A stretch of DNA of 64,000 bases from NCBI RefSeq assembly GCF_964355755.1, contig NC_092677.1, positions 20,246,101 through 20,310,100 on the forward strand, in the 5' to 3' direction. This document shows positions 33,832 to 46,770 of the stretch, piece after piece. The notes beneath the pieces are model-generated. The model was given only the letters and a program-made list of their open reading frames with translations, searched no databases and was not told the DNA's origin. The number at the start of each line of letters is the position of its first letter. Position 1 is the first letter of the stretch. This stretch comes from Antedon mediterranea (Eukaryota; Echinodermata; Crinoidea; Comatulida; Antedonidae). Made by a program: the position numbers and the translations under genes.

Positions 33832-36800
33832 AAAAAACTTTTTCACACAAAACATCAAAGTTTACAAAATAGCTTCAAATCGCATTTGGAGACGTTTTAG
33901 ACCATTTTGTGATTTTCGAAAAAACTTGTTAACATAAAAACACCAAAGTGCTTAGAAAAGCTTCAAATCGCATTTGGAGACGTTTTAGACCATTTTCTTC
34001 ATTTCGATGAAACTTGGTTACACAAAAACATCAAAGAGCACAAAAGAGCTTAATATCGTATTTAAAAACGTTTTAGACCATTTTGAGCATTTCGACAAAA
34101 CTTTTTCACACAAAACATCAAAGTGTACAGAATAGCTTTAAATCGCATTTGGAGACGTTTTAGACCATTTTGTAGTTTTCGAAAAAACTTGTTAACATAA
34201 AAACACAAAAGAGCTTCAAATCGCATTTGGAGACGTGTTAGACCCTTTTGTGCATTTCGATGAAACTTGGTTACACAAAAACATCAAAGTGCTTAAAATC
34301 ACATTAGAAACCGTTTTAGACCATTTTGAGCATTTCGTTAAAACTTTTCACACAAAAACATCAAAGTCCACAAAATAGCTTAATATCGTATTTAAAAACG
34401 TTTTAGACCATTTTGAGCATTTCGAAAAAACTTTTTCACACAAAACATCAAAGTTTACAAAATAGCTTCAAATCGCATTTGAAGACGTTTTAGACCATTT
34501 TGTGATTTTCGAAAAAACTTGTTAACATAAAAACACCAAATTGCTCAGAATACCTTCAAATCGCATTTTGAGACGTTTTAGACCATTTTGTGATTTTCGA
34601 AAAAACTTGTTAACATAAAAACACCAAAGTGCTCAGAATACCTTCAAATCGTATTTTGAGACGTTTTAGACCATTTTGTGATTTTCGAAAAAACTTGTTA
34701 ACATAAAAACACCAAAGTGCTTAGAAAAGCTTCAAATCGCATTTGGAAACGTTTTAGACCATTTTGTTCATTTCGATGAAACTTGGTTACACAAAAACAT
34801 CAAAGAGCACAAAAGAGCTTAATATCGTATTTAAAAACGTTTTAGACCATTTTGAGCATTTCGACAAAACTTTTTCACACAAAACATCAAAGTGTACAGA
34901 ATAGCTTTAAATCGCATTTGGAGACGTTTTAGACCATTTTGTAGTTTTCGAAAAAACTTGTTAACATAAAAACACAAAAGAGCTTCAAATCGCATTTGGA
35001 GACGTTTTAGACCCTTTTGTGCATTTCGATGAAACTTGGTTACACAAAAACATCAAAGTGCTTAAAATCACATTAGAAACCGTTTTAGACCATTTTGAGG
35101 ATTTCGTTAAAACTTTTCACACAAAAACATCAAAGTCCACAAAATAGCTTAATATCGTATTTAAAAACGTTTTAGACCATTTTGAGCATTTCGACAAAAC
35201 TTTTTCAAACAAAACATCAAAGTTTTAAATCGCATTTGTAGACGTTTTAGACCATTTTGTGATTTTCGAAAAAACATGTTAAAATAAAAACACCAAAGTG
35301 CTCAGAATACCTTCAAATCGCATTTTGAGACGTTTTAGACCATTTTGTGATTTTCGAAAAAACTTGTTAACATTAAAACACCAAAGTGCTTAGAAAGCTT
35401 CAAATCGCATTTGGAGACGTTTTAGACCATTTTGTGCATTTCGAAAAACTTTTTCTCACAAAACATCAAACTGTACAGAATAGCTTCAAATCGCATTTGG
35501 AGACGTTTTAGACCATTTTGTGCATTTCGATGAAACTTGGTTACACAAAAACATCAAAGTGCTTAAAATCACATTTTGAGCATTTCGTTAAAACTTTTCA
35601 CACAAAAACATCAAAGAGCAAAAAATAGCTTAATATCGTATTTAAAAACGTTTTAGACCATTTTGAGCATTTCGACAAAACTTTTTCACACAAAACATCA
35701 AAGTGTACAGAATAGCTTTAAATCGCATTTGGAGACGTTTTAGACCATTTTGTGATTTTCGTAAAAACTTGTTAACATAAAAACACAAAAGAGCTTCAAA
35801 TCGCATTTGGAGACGTTTTAGACCCTTTTGTGCATTTCGATGAAACTTGGTTACACAAAAACATCAAAGTGCTTAAAATCACATTAGAAACCGTTTTAGA
35901 CCATTTTGAGCATTTCGTTAAAACTTTTCACACAAAAACATCAAAGTCCACAAAATAGCTTAATATCGTATTTAAAAACGTTTTAGACCATTTTGAGCAT
36001 TTCGAAAAAACTTTTTCACACAAAACATCAAAGTTTACAAAATAGCTTCAAATCGCATTTGGAGACGTTTTAGACCATTTTGTGATTTTCGAAAAAACTT
36101 GTTAACATAAAAACACCAAAGTGCTCAGAATACCTTCAAATCGCATTTTGAGACGTTTTAGACCATTTTGTGATTTTCGAAAAAACTTGTTAACATAAAA
36201 ACACCAAAGTGCTCAGAATACCTTCAAATCGTATTTTGAGACGTTTTAGACAATTTTGTGATTTTCGAAAAAACTTGTTAACATAAAAACACCAAAGTGC
36301 TTAGAAAAGCTTCAAATCGCATTTGGAGACGTTTTAGACAATTTTGTTCATTTCGATGAAACTTGGTTACACAAAAACATCAAAGAGCACAAAAGAGCTT
36401 AATATCGTATTTAAAAACGTTTTAGACCATTTTGAGCATTTCGAAAAAACTTTTTCACACAAAACATCAAAGTTTACAAAATAGCTTCAAATCGCATTTG
36501 GAGACGTTTTAGACCATTTTGTGATTTTCGAAAAAACTTGTTAACATAAAAACACCAAAGTGCTCAGAATACCTTCAAATCGTATTTTGAGACGTTTTAG
36601 ACCATTTTGTGATTTTCAAAAAAACTTGTTAACATAAAAACACCAAAGTGCTTAGAAAAGCTTCAAATCGCATTTGGAGACGTTTTAGACCATTTTGTTC
36701 ATTTCGATGAAACTTGGTTACACAAAAACATCAAAGAGCACAAAAGAGCTTAATATCGTATTTAAAAACGTTTTAGACCATTTTGAGCATTTCGACAAAA

Positions 36801-37399
36801 CTTTTTCAAACAAAACATCAAAGTGTACAGAATAGCTTTAAATCGCATTTGGAGACGTTTTAGACCATTTTGTAGTTTTCGAAAAAACTTGTTAACATAA
36901 AAACACAAAAGAGCTTCAAATCGCATTTGGAGACGCTTTAGACCCTTTTGTGCATTTCGATGAAACTTGGTTACACAAAAACATCAAAGTGCTTAAAATC
37001 ACATTAGAAACCGTTTTAGACCATTTTGAGCATTTCGTTAAAACTTTTCACACAAAAACATCAAAGTCCACAGAATAGCTTAATATCGTATTTAAAAACG
37101 TTTTAGACCATTTTGAGCATTTCGAAAAACTTTTTCACACAAAACATCAAAGTTTACAAAATAGCTTCAAATCGCATTTGGAGACGTTTTAGACCATTTT
37201 GTGATTTTCGAAAAAACTTGTTAACATAAAAACACCAAAGTGCTCAGAATACCTTCATATCGTATTTTGAGACGTTTTAGACCATTTTGTGATTTTCGAA
37301 AAAACTTGTTAACATTAAAACACCAAAGTGCTTAGAAAAGCTTCAAATCGCATTTGGAGACGTTTTAGACCATTTTGTTCATTTCGATGAAACTTGGTT

Positions 37400-39790
37400 A
37401 CACAAAAACATCAAAGAGCACAAAAGATCTTAATATCGTATTTAAAAACGTTTTAGACCATTTTGAGCATTTCGAAAAAACTTTTTCACACAAAACATCA
37501 AAGTTTACAAAATAGCTTCAAATCGCATTTGGAGACGTTTTAGACAATTTTGTGATTTTTGAAAAAACTTGTTTACATAAAAACACCAAAGTGCTTAGAA
37601 AAGCTTCAAATCGCATTTGGAGACGTTTTTAGACCATTTTGTTCATTTCGATGAAACTTGGTTACACAAAAACATCAAAGAGCACAAAAGAGCTTAATAT
37701 CGTATTTAAAAACGTTTTAGACCATTTTTAGCATTCCGACAAAACTTTTTCACACCAAACATCAAAGTGTTCAGAATAGCTTTAAATCGCATTTGGAGAC
37801 GTTTTAGACCATTTTGTAGTTTTCGAAAAAACTTGTTAACATAAAAACACAAAAGAGCTTCAAATCGCATTTGGAGACGTTTTAGACCCTTTTGTGCATT
37901 TCGATGAAACTTGGTTACACAAAAACATCAAAGTGCTTAAAATCACATTAGAAACCGTTTTAGACCATTTTGAGCATTTCGTTAAAACTTTTCACACAAA
38001 AACATCAAAGTCCACAAAATAGCTTAATATCGTATATAAAAACGTTTTAGACCATTTTGAGCATTTCGAAAAAACTTTTTCACACAAAACATCAAAGTTT
38101 ACAAAATAGCTTCAAATCGCATTTGGAGACGTTTTAGACCATTTTGAGCATTTCGATAAAATTTTACACACAAAAACATCAAAGAGCACAAAAGAGCTTA
38201 ATATCGTATTTAAAAACGTTTGAGACCATTTTGAGCATTTCGACAAAACTTTTTCACACAAAACATCAAAGTGTACAGAATAGCTTTAAATCGCATTTGG
38301 AGACGTTTTAGACCATTTTGTAGTTTTCGAAAAAACTTGTTTACATAAAAACACCAAAGTGCTAAGAATAGCTTCCAATCGCATTTGGAGACGTTTTAGA
38401 CCCTTTTGTGCATTTCGATGAAACTTGGTTACACAAAAACATCAAAGAGCACAAAAGAGCTTAATATCGTATTTAAAAACGTTTTAGACCATTTTGAGCA
38501 TTTCGAAAAAACTTTTTCACACAAAACATCAAAGTTTACAAAATAGCTTCAAATCGCATTTGGAGACGTTTTAGACCATTTTGTGATTTTCGAAAAAACT
38601 TGTTAACATAAAAACACCAAAGTGCTTAGAAAAGCTTCAAATCGCATTTGGAGACGTTTTAGACCATTTTGTTCATTTCGATGAAACTTGGTTACACAAA
38701 AACATCAAAGTGCTTAAAATCACATTTTGAGCATTTCGTTAAAACTTTTCACACAAAAACATCAAAGAGTAAAAAATAGCTTAATATCGTATTTAAAAAC
38801 GTTTTAGACCATTTTGAGCATTTCGACAAAACTTTTTCTCACAAAACATCAAAGTGTACAGAATAGCTTCAAATCGCATTTGGAGACGTTTTAGACCATT
38901 TTGTGCATTTCGAGAAAACTTTTTCACACAAAACATCAAAGTGTACAGAATAGCTTTAAATCGCATTTGGAGACGTTTTAGACCATTTTGTTCATTTCGA
39001 TGAAACTTGGTTACACAAAAACATCAAAGAGCACAAAAGATCTTAATATCGTATTTAAAAACGTTTTAGACCATTTTGAGCATTTCGAAAAAACTTTTTC
39101 ACACAAAACATCAAAGTGTACAAAATAGCTTCAAATCGCATTTGGAGACGTTTTAGACAATTTTGTGATTTTCGAAAAAACTTGTTTACATAAAAACACC
39201 AAAGTGCTTAGAAAAGCTTCAAATCGCATTTGGAGACGTTTTAGACCATTTTGTTCATTTCGATGAAACTTGGTTACACAAAAACATCAAAGAGCACAAA
39301 AGAGCTTAATATCGTATTTAAAAACGTTTTAGACCATTTTTAGCATTCCGACAAAACTTTTTCACACCAAACATCAAAGTGTTCAGAATAGCTTTAAATC
39401 GCATTTGGAGACGTTTTAGACCATTTTGTAGTTTTCGAAAAAACTTGTTAACATAAAAACACAAAAGAGCTTCAAATCGCATTTGGAGACGTTTTAGACC
39501 CTTTTGTGCATTTCGATGAAACTTGGTTACACAAAAACATCAAAGTGCTTAAAATCACATTAGAAACCGTTTTAGACCATTTTGAGCATTTCGTTAAAAC
39601 TTTTCACACAAAAACATCAAAGTCCACAAAATAGCTTAATATCGTATATAAAAACGTTTTAGACCATTTTGAGCATTTCGAAAAAACTTTTTCACACAAA
39701 ACATCAAAGTTTACAAAATAGCTTCAAATCGCATTTGGAGACGTTTTAGACCATTTTGAGCATTTTGAGCATTTCGAAAAAACTTTTTCA
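37400..39790. repeat. Local 1612 bp duplication in the satellite
   Basis: The unusual variant TAGCATTCCGACAAAAC followed by CACACCAAACATC occurs at 37729 and 39341, 1612 bp apart, with the surrounding monomers in the same order. A related segment marked by CGTTTGAGACC recurs at 38217 and 40265 (2048 bp apart). Confidence 0.75.
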
Positions 39791-40469
39791 CACAAAACAT
39801 CAAAGTGTACAAAATAGCTTCAAATCGCATTTGGAGACGTTTTAGACAATTTTGTGATTTTCGAAAAAACTTGTTTACATAAAAACACCAAAGTGCTTAG
39901 AAAAGCTTCAAATCGCATTTGGAGACGTTTTAGACCATTTTGTTCATTTCGATGAAACTTGGTTACACAAAAACATCAAAGTGCTTAAAATCACATTAGA
40001 AACCGTTTTAGACCATTTTGAGCATTTCGTTAAAACTTTTCACACAAAAACATCAAAGTCCACAAAATAGCTTAATATCGTATATAAAAACGTTTTAGAC
40101 CATTTTGAGCATTTCGAAAAAACTTTTTCACACAAAACATCAAAGTTTACAAAATAGCTTCAAATCGCATTTGGAGACGTTTTAGACCATTTTGAGCATT
40201 TCGATAAAATTTTACACACAAAAACATCAAAGAGCACAAAAGAGCTTAATATCGTATTTAAAAACGTTTGAGACCATTTTGAGCATTTCGACAAAACTTT
40301 TTCACACAAAACATCAAAGTGTACAGAATAGCTTTAAATCGCATTTGGAGACGTTTTAGACCATTTTGTAGTTTTCGAAAAAACTTGTTTACATAAAAAC
40401 ACCAAAGTGCTAAGAATAGCTTCCAATCGCATTTGGAGACGTTTTAGACCCTTTTGTGCATTTCGATGA

Positions 40470-43400
40470 AACTTGGTTACACAAAAACATCAAAGAGCAC
40501 AAAAGAGCTTAATATCGTATTTAAAAACGTTTTAGACCATTTTGAGCATTTCGAAAAAACTTTTTCACACAAAACATCAAAGTTTACAAAATAGCTTCAA
40601 ATCGCATTTGGAGACGTTTTAGACCATTTTGTGATTTTCGAAAAAACTTGTTAACATAAAAACACCAAAGTGCTTAGAAAAGCTTCAAATCGCATTTGGA
40701 GACGTTTTAGACCATTTTGTTCATTTCGATGAAACTTGGTTACACAAAAACATCAAAGAGCACAAAAGAGCTTAATATCGTATTTAAAAACGTTTTAGAC
40801 CATTTTGAGCATTTCGACAAAACTTTTTCACACAAAACATCAAAGTGTACAGAATAGCTTTAAATCGCATTTGGAGACGTTTTAGACCATTTTGTAGTTT
40901 TCGAAAAAACTTGTTAACATAAAAACACAAAAGAGCTTCAAATCGCATTTGGAAACGTTTTAGACCCTTTTGTGCATTTCGATGAAACTTGGTTACACAA
41001 AAACATCAAAGTGCTTAAAATCACATTAGAAACCGTTTTAGACCATTTTGAGCATTTCGTTAAAATTTTTAACAGAAAAACATCAAAGAGCAAAAAATAG
41101 CTTAATATCGTATTTAAAAACGTTTTAGACCATTTTGAGCATTTCGACAAAACTTTTTCACACAAAACATCAAAGTGTACAGAATAGCTTCAAATCACAT
41201 TTGGAGACGTTTTAAACCATTTTGAGCATTTCGATAAAATTTTACACACAAAAACATCAAAGTGCACAATTAATATGGTATTTAAAAACGTTTTAGACCA
41301 TTTTGAGCATTTCAACAAAACTTTTTCTCACAAAACATCAAAGTGTACAGAATAGCTTCAAATCGCATTTGGAGACGTTTTAGACCATTTTGTGCATTTC
41401 GATGAAACTTGGTTACACAAAAACATCAAAGTGCTTAAAATCACATTTTGAGCATTTCGTTAAAACTTTTCACACAAAAACATCAAAGTCCACAAAATAG
41501 CTTAATATAGTATTTAAAAACGTTTTAGACCATTTTGTGATTTTCGAAAAAACTTGTTAACATAAAAACACCAAAGTGCTCAGAATACCTTCAAATCGCA
41601 TTTTGAGACGTTTTAGACCATTTTGAGCATTTCGTTAAAACTTTTTCACACAAAACATCAAAGTTTACAAAATAGCTTCAAATCGCATTTGGAGACGTTT
41701 TAGACCATTTTGTGATTTTCGAAAAAACTTGTTAACATAAAAACACCAAAGTGCTCAGAATACCTTCAAATCGCATTTTGAGACGTTTTAGACCATTTTG
41801 TGATTTTCGAAAAAACTTGTTAACATAAAAACACCAAAGTGCTTAGAAAAGCTTCAAATCGCATTTGGAGACGTTTTAGACCATTTTGTTCATTTCGATG
41901 AAACTTGGTTACACAAAAACATCAAAGAGCACAAAAGAGCTTAATATCGTATTTAAAAACGTTTTAGACCATTTTGAGCATTTCGAAAAAACTTTTTCAC
42001 ACAAAACATCAAAGTTTACAAAATAGCTTCAAATCGCATTTGGAGACGTTTTAGACCATTTTGTGATTTTCGAAAAAACTTGTTAACATAAAAACACCAA
42101 AGTGCTTAGAAAAGCTTCAAATCGCATTTGGAGACGTTTTAGACCATTTTGTTCATTTCGATGAAACTTGGTTACACAAAAACATCAAAGAGCACAAAAG
42201 AGCTTAATATCGTATTTAAAAACGTTTTAGACCATTTTGAGCATTTCGACAAAACTTTTTCACACAAAACATCAAAGTGTACAGAATAGCTTTAAATCGC
42301 ATTTGGAGACGTTTTAGACCATTTTGTAGTTTTCGAAAAAACTTGTTAACATAAAAACACAAAAGAGCTTCAAATCGCATTTGGAGAGGTTTTAGACCCT
42401 TTTGTGCATTTCGATGAAACTTGGTTACACAAAAACATCAAAGTGCTTAAAATCACATTAGAAACCGTTTTAGACCATTTTGAGCATTTCGACAAAACTT
42501 TTTCACACAAAACATCAAAGTGTACAGAATAGCTTCAAATCGCATTTGGAGACGTTTTAGACCATTTTGTGATTTTCGAAAAAAATTGTTAACATAAAAA
42601 CACCAAAGTGCTCAGAATACCTTCAAATCGCATTTTGAGACGTTTTAGACCATTTTGTGATTTTCGAAAAAACTTGTTAACATAAAAACACCAAAGTGCT
42701 CAGAATACCTTCAAATCGTATTTTGAGACGTTTTAGACCATTTTGTGATTTTCGAAAAAACTTGTTAACATAAAAACACCAAAGTGCTTAGAAAAGCTTC
42801 AAATCGCATTTGGAGACGTTTTAGACCATTTTGTTCATTTCGATGAAACTTGGTTACACAAAAACATCAAAGAGCACAAAAGAGCTTAATATCGTATTTA
42901 AAAACGTTTTAGACCATTTTGAGCATTTCGACAAAACTTTTTCACACAAAACATCAAAGTGTACAGAATAGCTTTAAATCGCATTTGGAGACGTTTTAGA
43001 CCATTTTGTAGTTTTCGAAAAAACTTGTTAACATAAAAACACAAAAGAGCTTCAAATCGCATTTGGAGACGTTTTAGACCCTTTTGTGCATTTCGATGAA
43101 ACTTGGTTACACAAAAACATCAAAGTGCTTAAAATCACATTAGAAACCGTTTTAGACCATTTTGAGCATTTCGTTAAAACTTTTCACACAAAAACATCAA
43201 AGTCCACAAAATAGCTTCATATCGTATTTAAAAACGTTTTAGACCATTTTGAGCATTTCGAAAAAACTTTTTCACACAAAACATCAAAGTTTACAAAATA
43301 GCTTCAAATCGCATTTGGAGACGTTTTAGACCATTTTGTGATTTTCGAAAAAAATTGTTAACATAAAAACACCAAAGTGCTCAGAATACCTTCAAATCGC

Positions 43401-46400
43401 ATTTTGAGACGTTTTAGACCATTTTGTGATTTTCGAAAAAACTTGTTAACATAAAAACACCAAAGTGCTTAGAAAAGCTTCAAATCGCATTTGGAGACGT
43501 TTTATACCATTTTGTTCATTTCGATGAAACTTGGTTACACAAAAACATCAAAGAGCACAAAAGAGCTTAATATCGTATTTAAAAACGTTTTAGACCATTT
43601 TGAGCATTTCGACAAAACTTTTTCACACAAAACATCAAAGTGTACAGAATAGCTTTAAATCGCATTTGGAGACGTTTTAGACCATTTTATAGTTTTCGAA
43701 AAAACTTGTTAACATAAAAACACAAAAGAGCTTCAAATCGCATTTGGAGACGTTTTAGACCCTTTTGTGCATTTCGATGAAACTTGGTTACACAAAAACA
43801 TCAAAGTGCTTAAAATCACATTAGAAACCGTTTTAGACCATTTTGAGCATTTCGTTAAAACTTTTCACACAAAAACATCAAAGTCCACAAAATAGCTTCA
43901 TATCGTATTTAAAAAGGTTTTAGACCATTTTGAGCATTTCGAAAAAACTTTTTCACACAAAACATCAAAGTTTACAAAATAGCTTCAAATCGCATTTGGA
44001 GACGTTTTAGACCATTTTGTGATTTTCGAAAAAACTTGTTAACATAAAAACACCAAAGTGCTTAGAAAAGCTTCAAATCGCATTTGGAGACGTTTTATAC
44101 CATTTTGTTCATTTCGATGAAACTTGGTTACACAAAAACATCAAAGTGCTTAAAATCACATTTTGAGCATTTCGTTAAAACTTTTCACACAAAAACATCA
44201 AAAAGTAAAAAATAGCTTAATATCGTATTTAAAAACGTTTTAGACCATTTTGAGCGTTTCGAAAAAACTTTTTCACACAAAACATCAAAGTGTACAAAAT
44301 AGCTTCAAATCGCATTTGGAGACGTTTTAGACAATTTTGTGATTTTCGAAAAAACTTGTTTACATAAAAACACCAAAGTGCTAAGAATAGCTTCCAATCG
44401 CATTTGGAGACGTTTTAGACCCTTTTGTGCATTTCGATGAAACTTGGTTACACAAAAACATCAAAGTGCTTAAAATCACATTTTTGAGCATTTCGTTAAA
44501 ACTTTTCACACAAAAACATCAAAGTCCACAAAATAGCTTAATATAGTATTTAAAAACGTTTTAGACCATTTTGAGTGTTTTGAAAAAACTTTTTCACACA
44601 AAACATCAAAGTTTACAAAATAGCTTCAAATAGCATTTGGAGACGTTTTAGACCATTTTGTGATTTTCGAAAAAACTTGTTAACATAAAAACACCAAGGT
44701 GCTCAGAATACCTTCAAATCGCATTTTGAGACGTTTTAGACCATTTTGTGATTTTCGAAAAAACTTGTTAACATAAAAACACCAAAGTGCTTAGAAAAGC
44801 TTCAAATCGCATTTGGAGACGTTTTAGACCATTTTGAGCATTTCGATAAAATTTTACACACAAAAACATCAAAGATTTCGATGAAACTTGGTTACACAAA
44901 AACATCAAAGAGCACAAAAGACCTTAATATCGTATTTAAAAACGTTTGAGACCATTTTGAGCATTTCGACAAAACTTTTTCACACAAAACATCAAAGTGT
45001 ACAGAATAGCTTTAAATCGCATTTGGAGACGTTTTAGACCATTTTGTAGTTTTCGAAAAAACTTGTTAACATAAAAACACAAAAGAGCTAAGAATAGCTT
45101 CAAATCGCATTTGTAGACGTTTTAGACCCTTTTGTGCATTTCGATGAAACTTGGTTACACAAAAACATCAAAGTGCTTAAAATCACATTAGAAACCGTTT
45201 TAGACCATTTTGAGCATTTCGAAAAAACTTTTTCACACAAAACATCAAAGTTTACAAAATAGCTTCAAATCACATTTGGAGACGTTCTAGACCATTTTGT
45301 GATTTTCAAAAAAACTTGTTAACATAAAAACACCAAAGTGCTCAGAATACCTTCAAATCGCATTTTGAGACGTTTTAGACCATTTTGTGATTTTCGAAAA
45401 AACTTGTTAACATAAAAACACCAAAGTGCTTAGAAAAGCTTCAAATCGCATTTGGAGACGTTTTAGACAATTTGTTCATTTCGATGAAACTTGGTTACAC
45501 AAAAACATCAAAGAGCACAAGAGAGCTTAATATCGTATTTAAAGACGTTTTAGACCATTTTGAGAATTTCGACAAAACTTTTTCACACAAAACATCAAAG
45601 TGTACAGAATAGCTTTAAATCGCATTTGGAGACGTTTTAGACCATTTTGTAGTTTTCGAAAAAACTTGTTAACATAAAAACACAAAAGAGCTAAGAATAG
45701 CTTCAAATCGCATTTGGAGACGTTTTAGACCCTTTTGTGCATTTCGATGAAACTTGGTTACACAAAAACATCAAAGTGCTTAAAATCACATTAGAAACCG
45801 TTTTAGACCATTTTGAGCATTTCGTTAAAACTTTTCACACAAAAACATCAAAGTCCACAAAATAGCTTAATATCGTATTTAAAAACGTTTTAGACCATTT
45901 TGAGCATTTCGAAAAAACTTTTTCACACAAAACATCAAAGTTTACAAAATAGCTTCAAATCGCATTTGAAGACGTTTTAGACCATTTTGTGATTTTCGAA
46001 AAAACTTGTTAACATAAAAACACCAAATTGCTCAGAATACCTTCAAATCGCATTTTGAGACGTTTTAGACCATTTTGTGATTTTCGAAAAAACTTGTTAT
46101 TAACATAAAAACACCAAAGTGCTTAGAAAAGCTTCAAATCGCATTTGGAGACGTTTTAGACCATTTTGTGCATTTCGATGAAACTTGGTTACACAAAAAC
46201 ATCAAAGTGCTTAAAATCACATTTAGACCATTTCGTTAAAACTTTTCACACAAAAACATCAAAGAGTAAAAAATAGCTTAATATCGTATTTAAAAACGTT
46301 TTAGACCATTTTGAGCAATTCGACAAAACTTTTTCTCACAAAACATCAAAGTGTACAGAATAGCTTCAAATCGCATTTGGAGACGTTTTAGACCATTTTG

Positions 46401-46770
46401 TAGTTTTCGAAAAAACTTGTTAACATAAAAACACAAAAGAGCTTCAAATCGCATTTGGAGACGTTTTAGACCCTTTTGTGCATTTCGATGAAACTTGGTT
46501 ACACAAAAACATCAAAGTGCTTAAAATCACATTAGAAACCGTTTTAGACCATTTTGAGCATTTCGTTAAAACTTTTCACACAAAAACATCAAAGTCCACA
46601 AAATAGCTTCATATCGTATTTAAAAACGTTTTAGACCATTTTGAGCATTTCGAAAAAACTTTTTCACACAAAACATCAAAGTTTACAAAATAGCTTCAAA
46701 TCGCATTTGGAGACGTTTTAGACCATTTTGTGATTTTCGAAAAAAATTGTTAACATAAAAACACCAAAGT
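40470..46770. repeat. Satellite segment duplicated from ~17 kb upstream, copy 2
   Basis: This is the partner of 23415-30050. Identity is very high, with only scattered substitutions such as CATTTTATAG at 43684 instead of CATTTTGTAG. At about 46.8 kb the match ends, and the array continues with segments related to 33.8-34.6 kb (offset 13647, marked by GAGACGTGTTAGACCC at 34231 and 47878 and by AAATTGCTC at 34541 and 48188). Confidence 0.8.
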
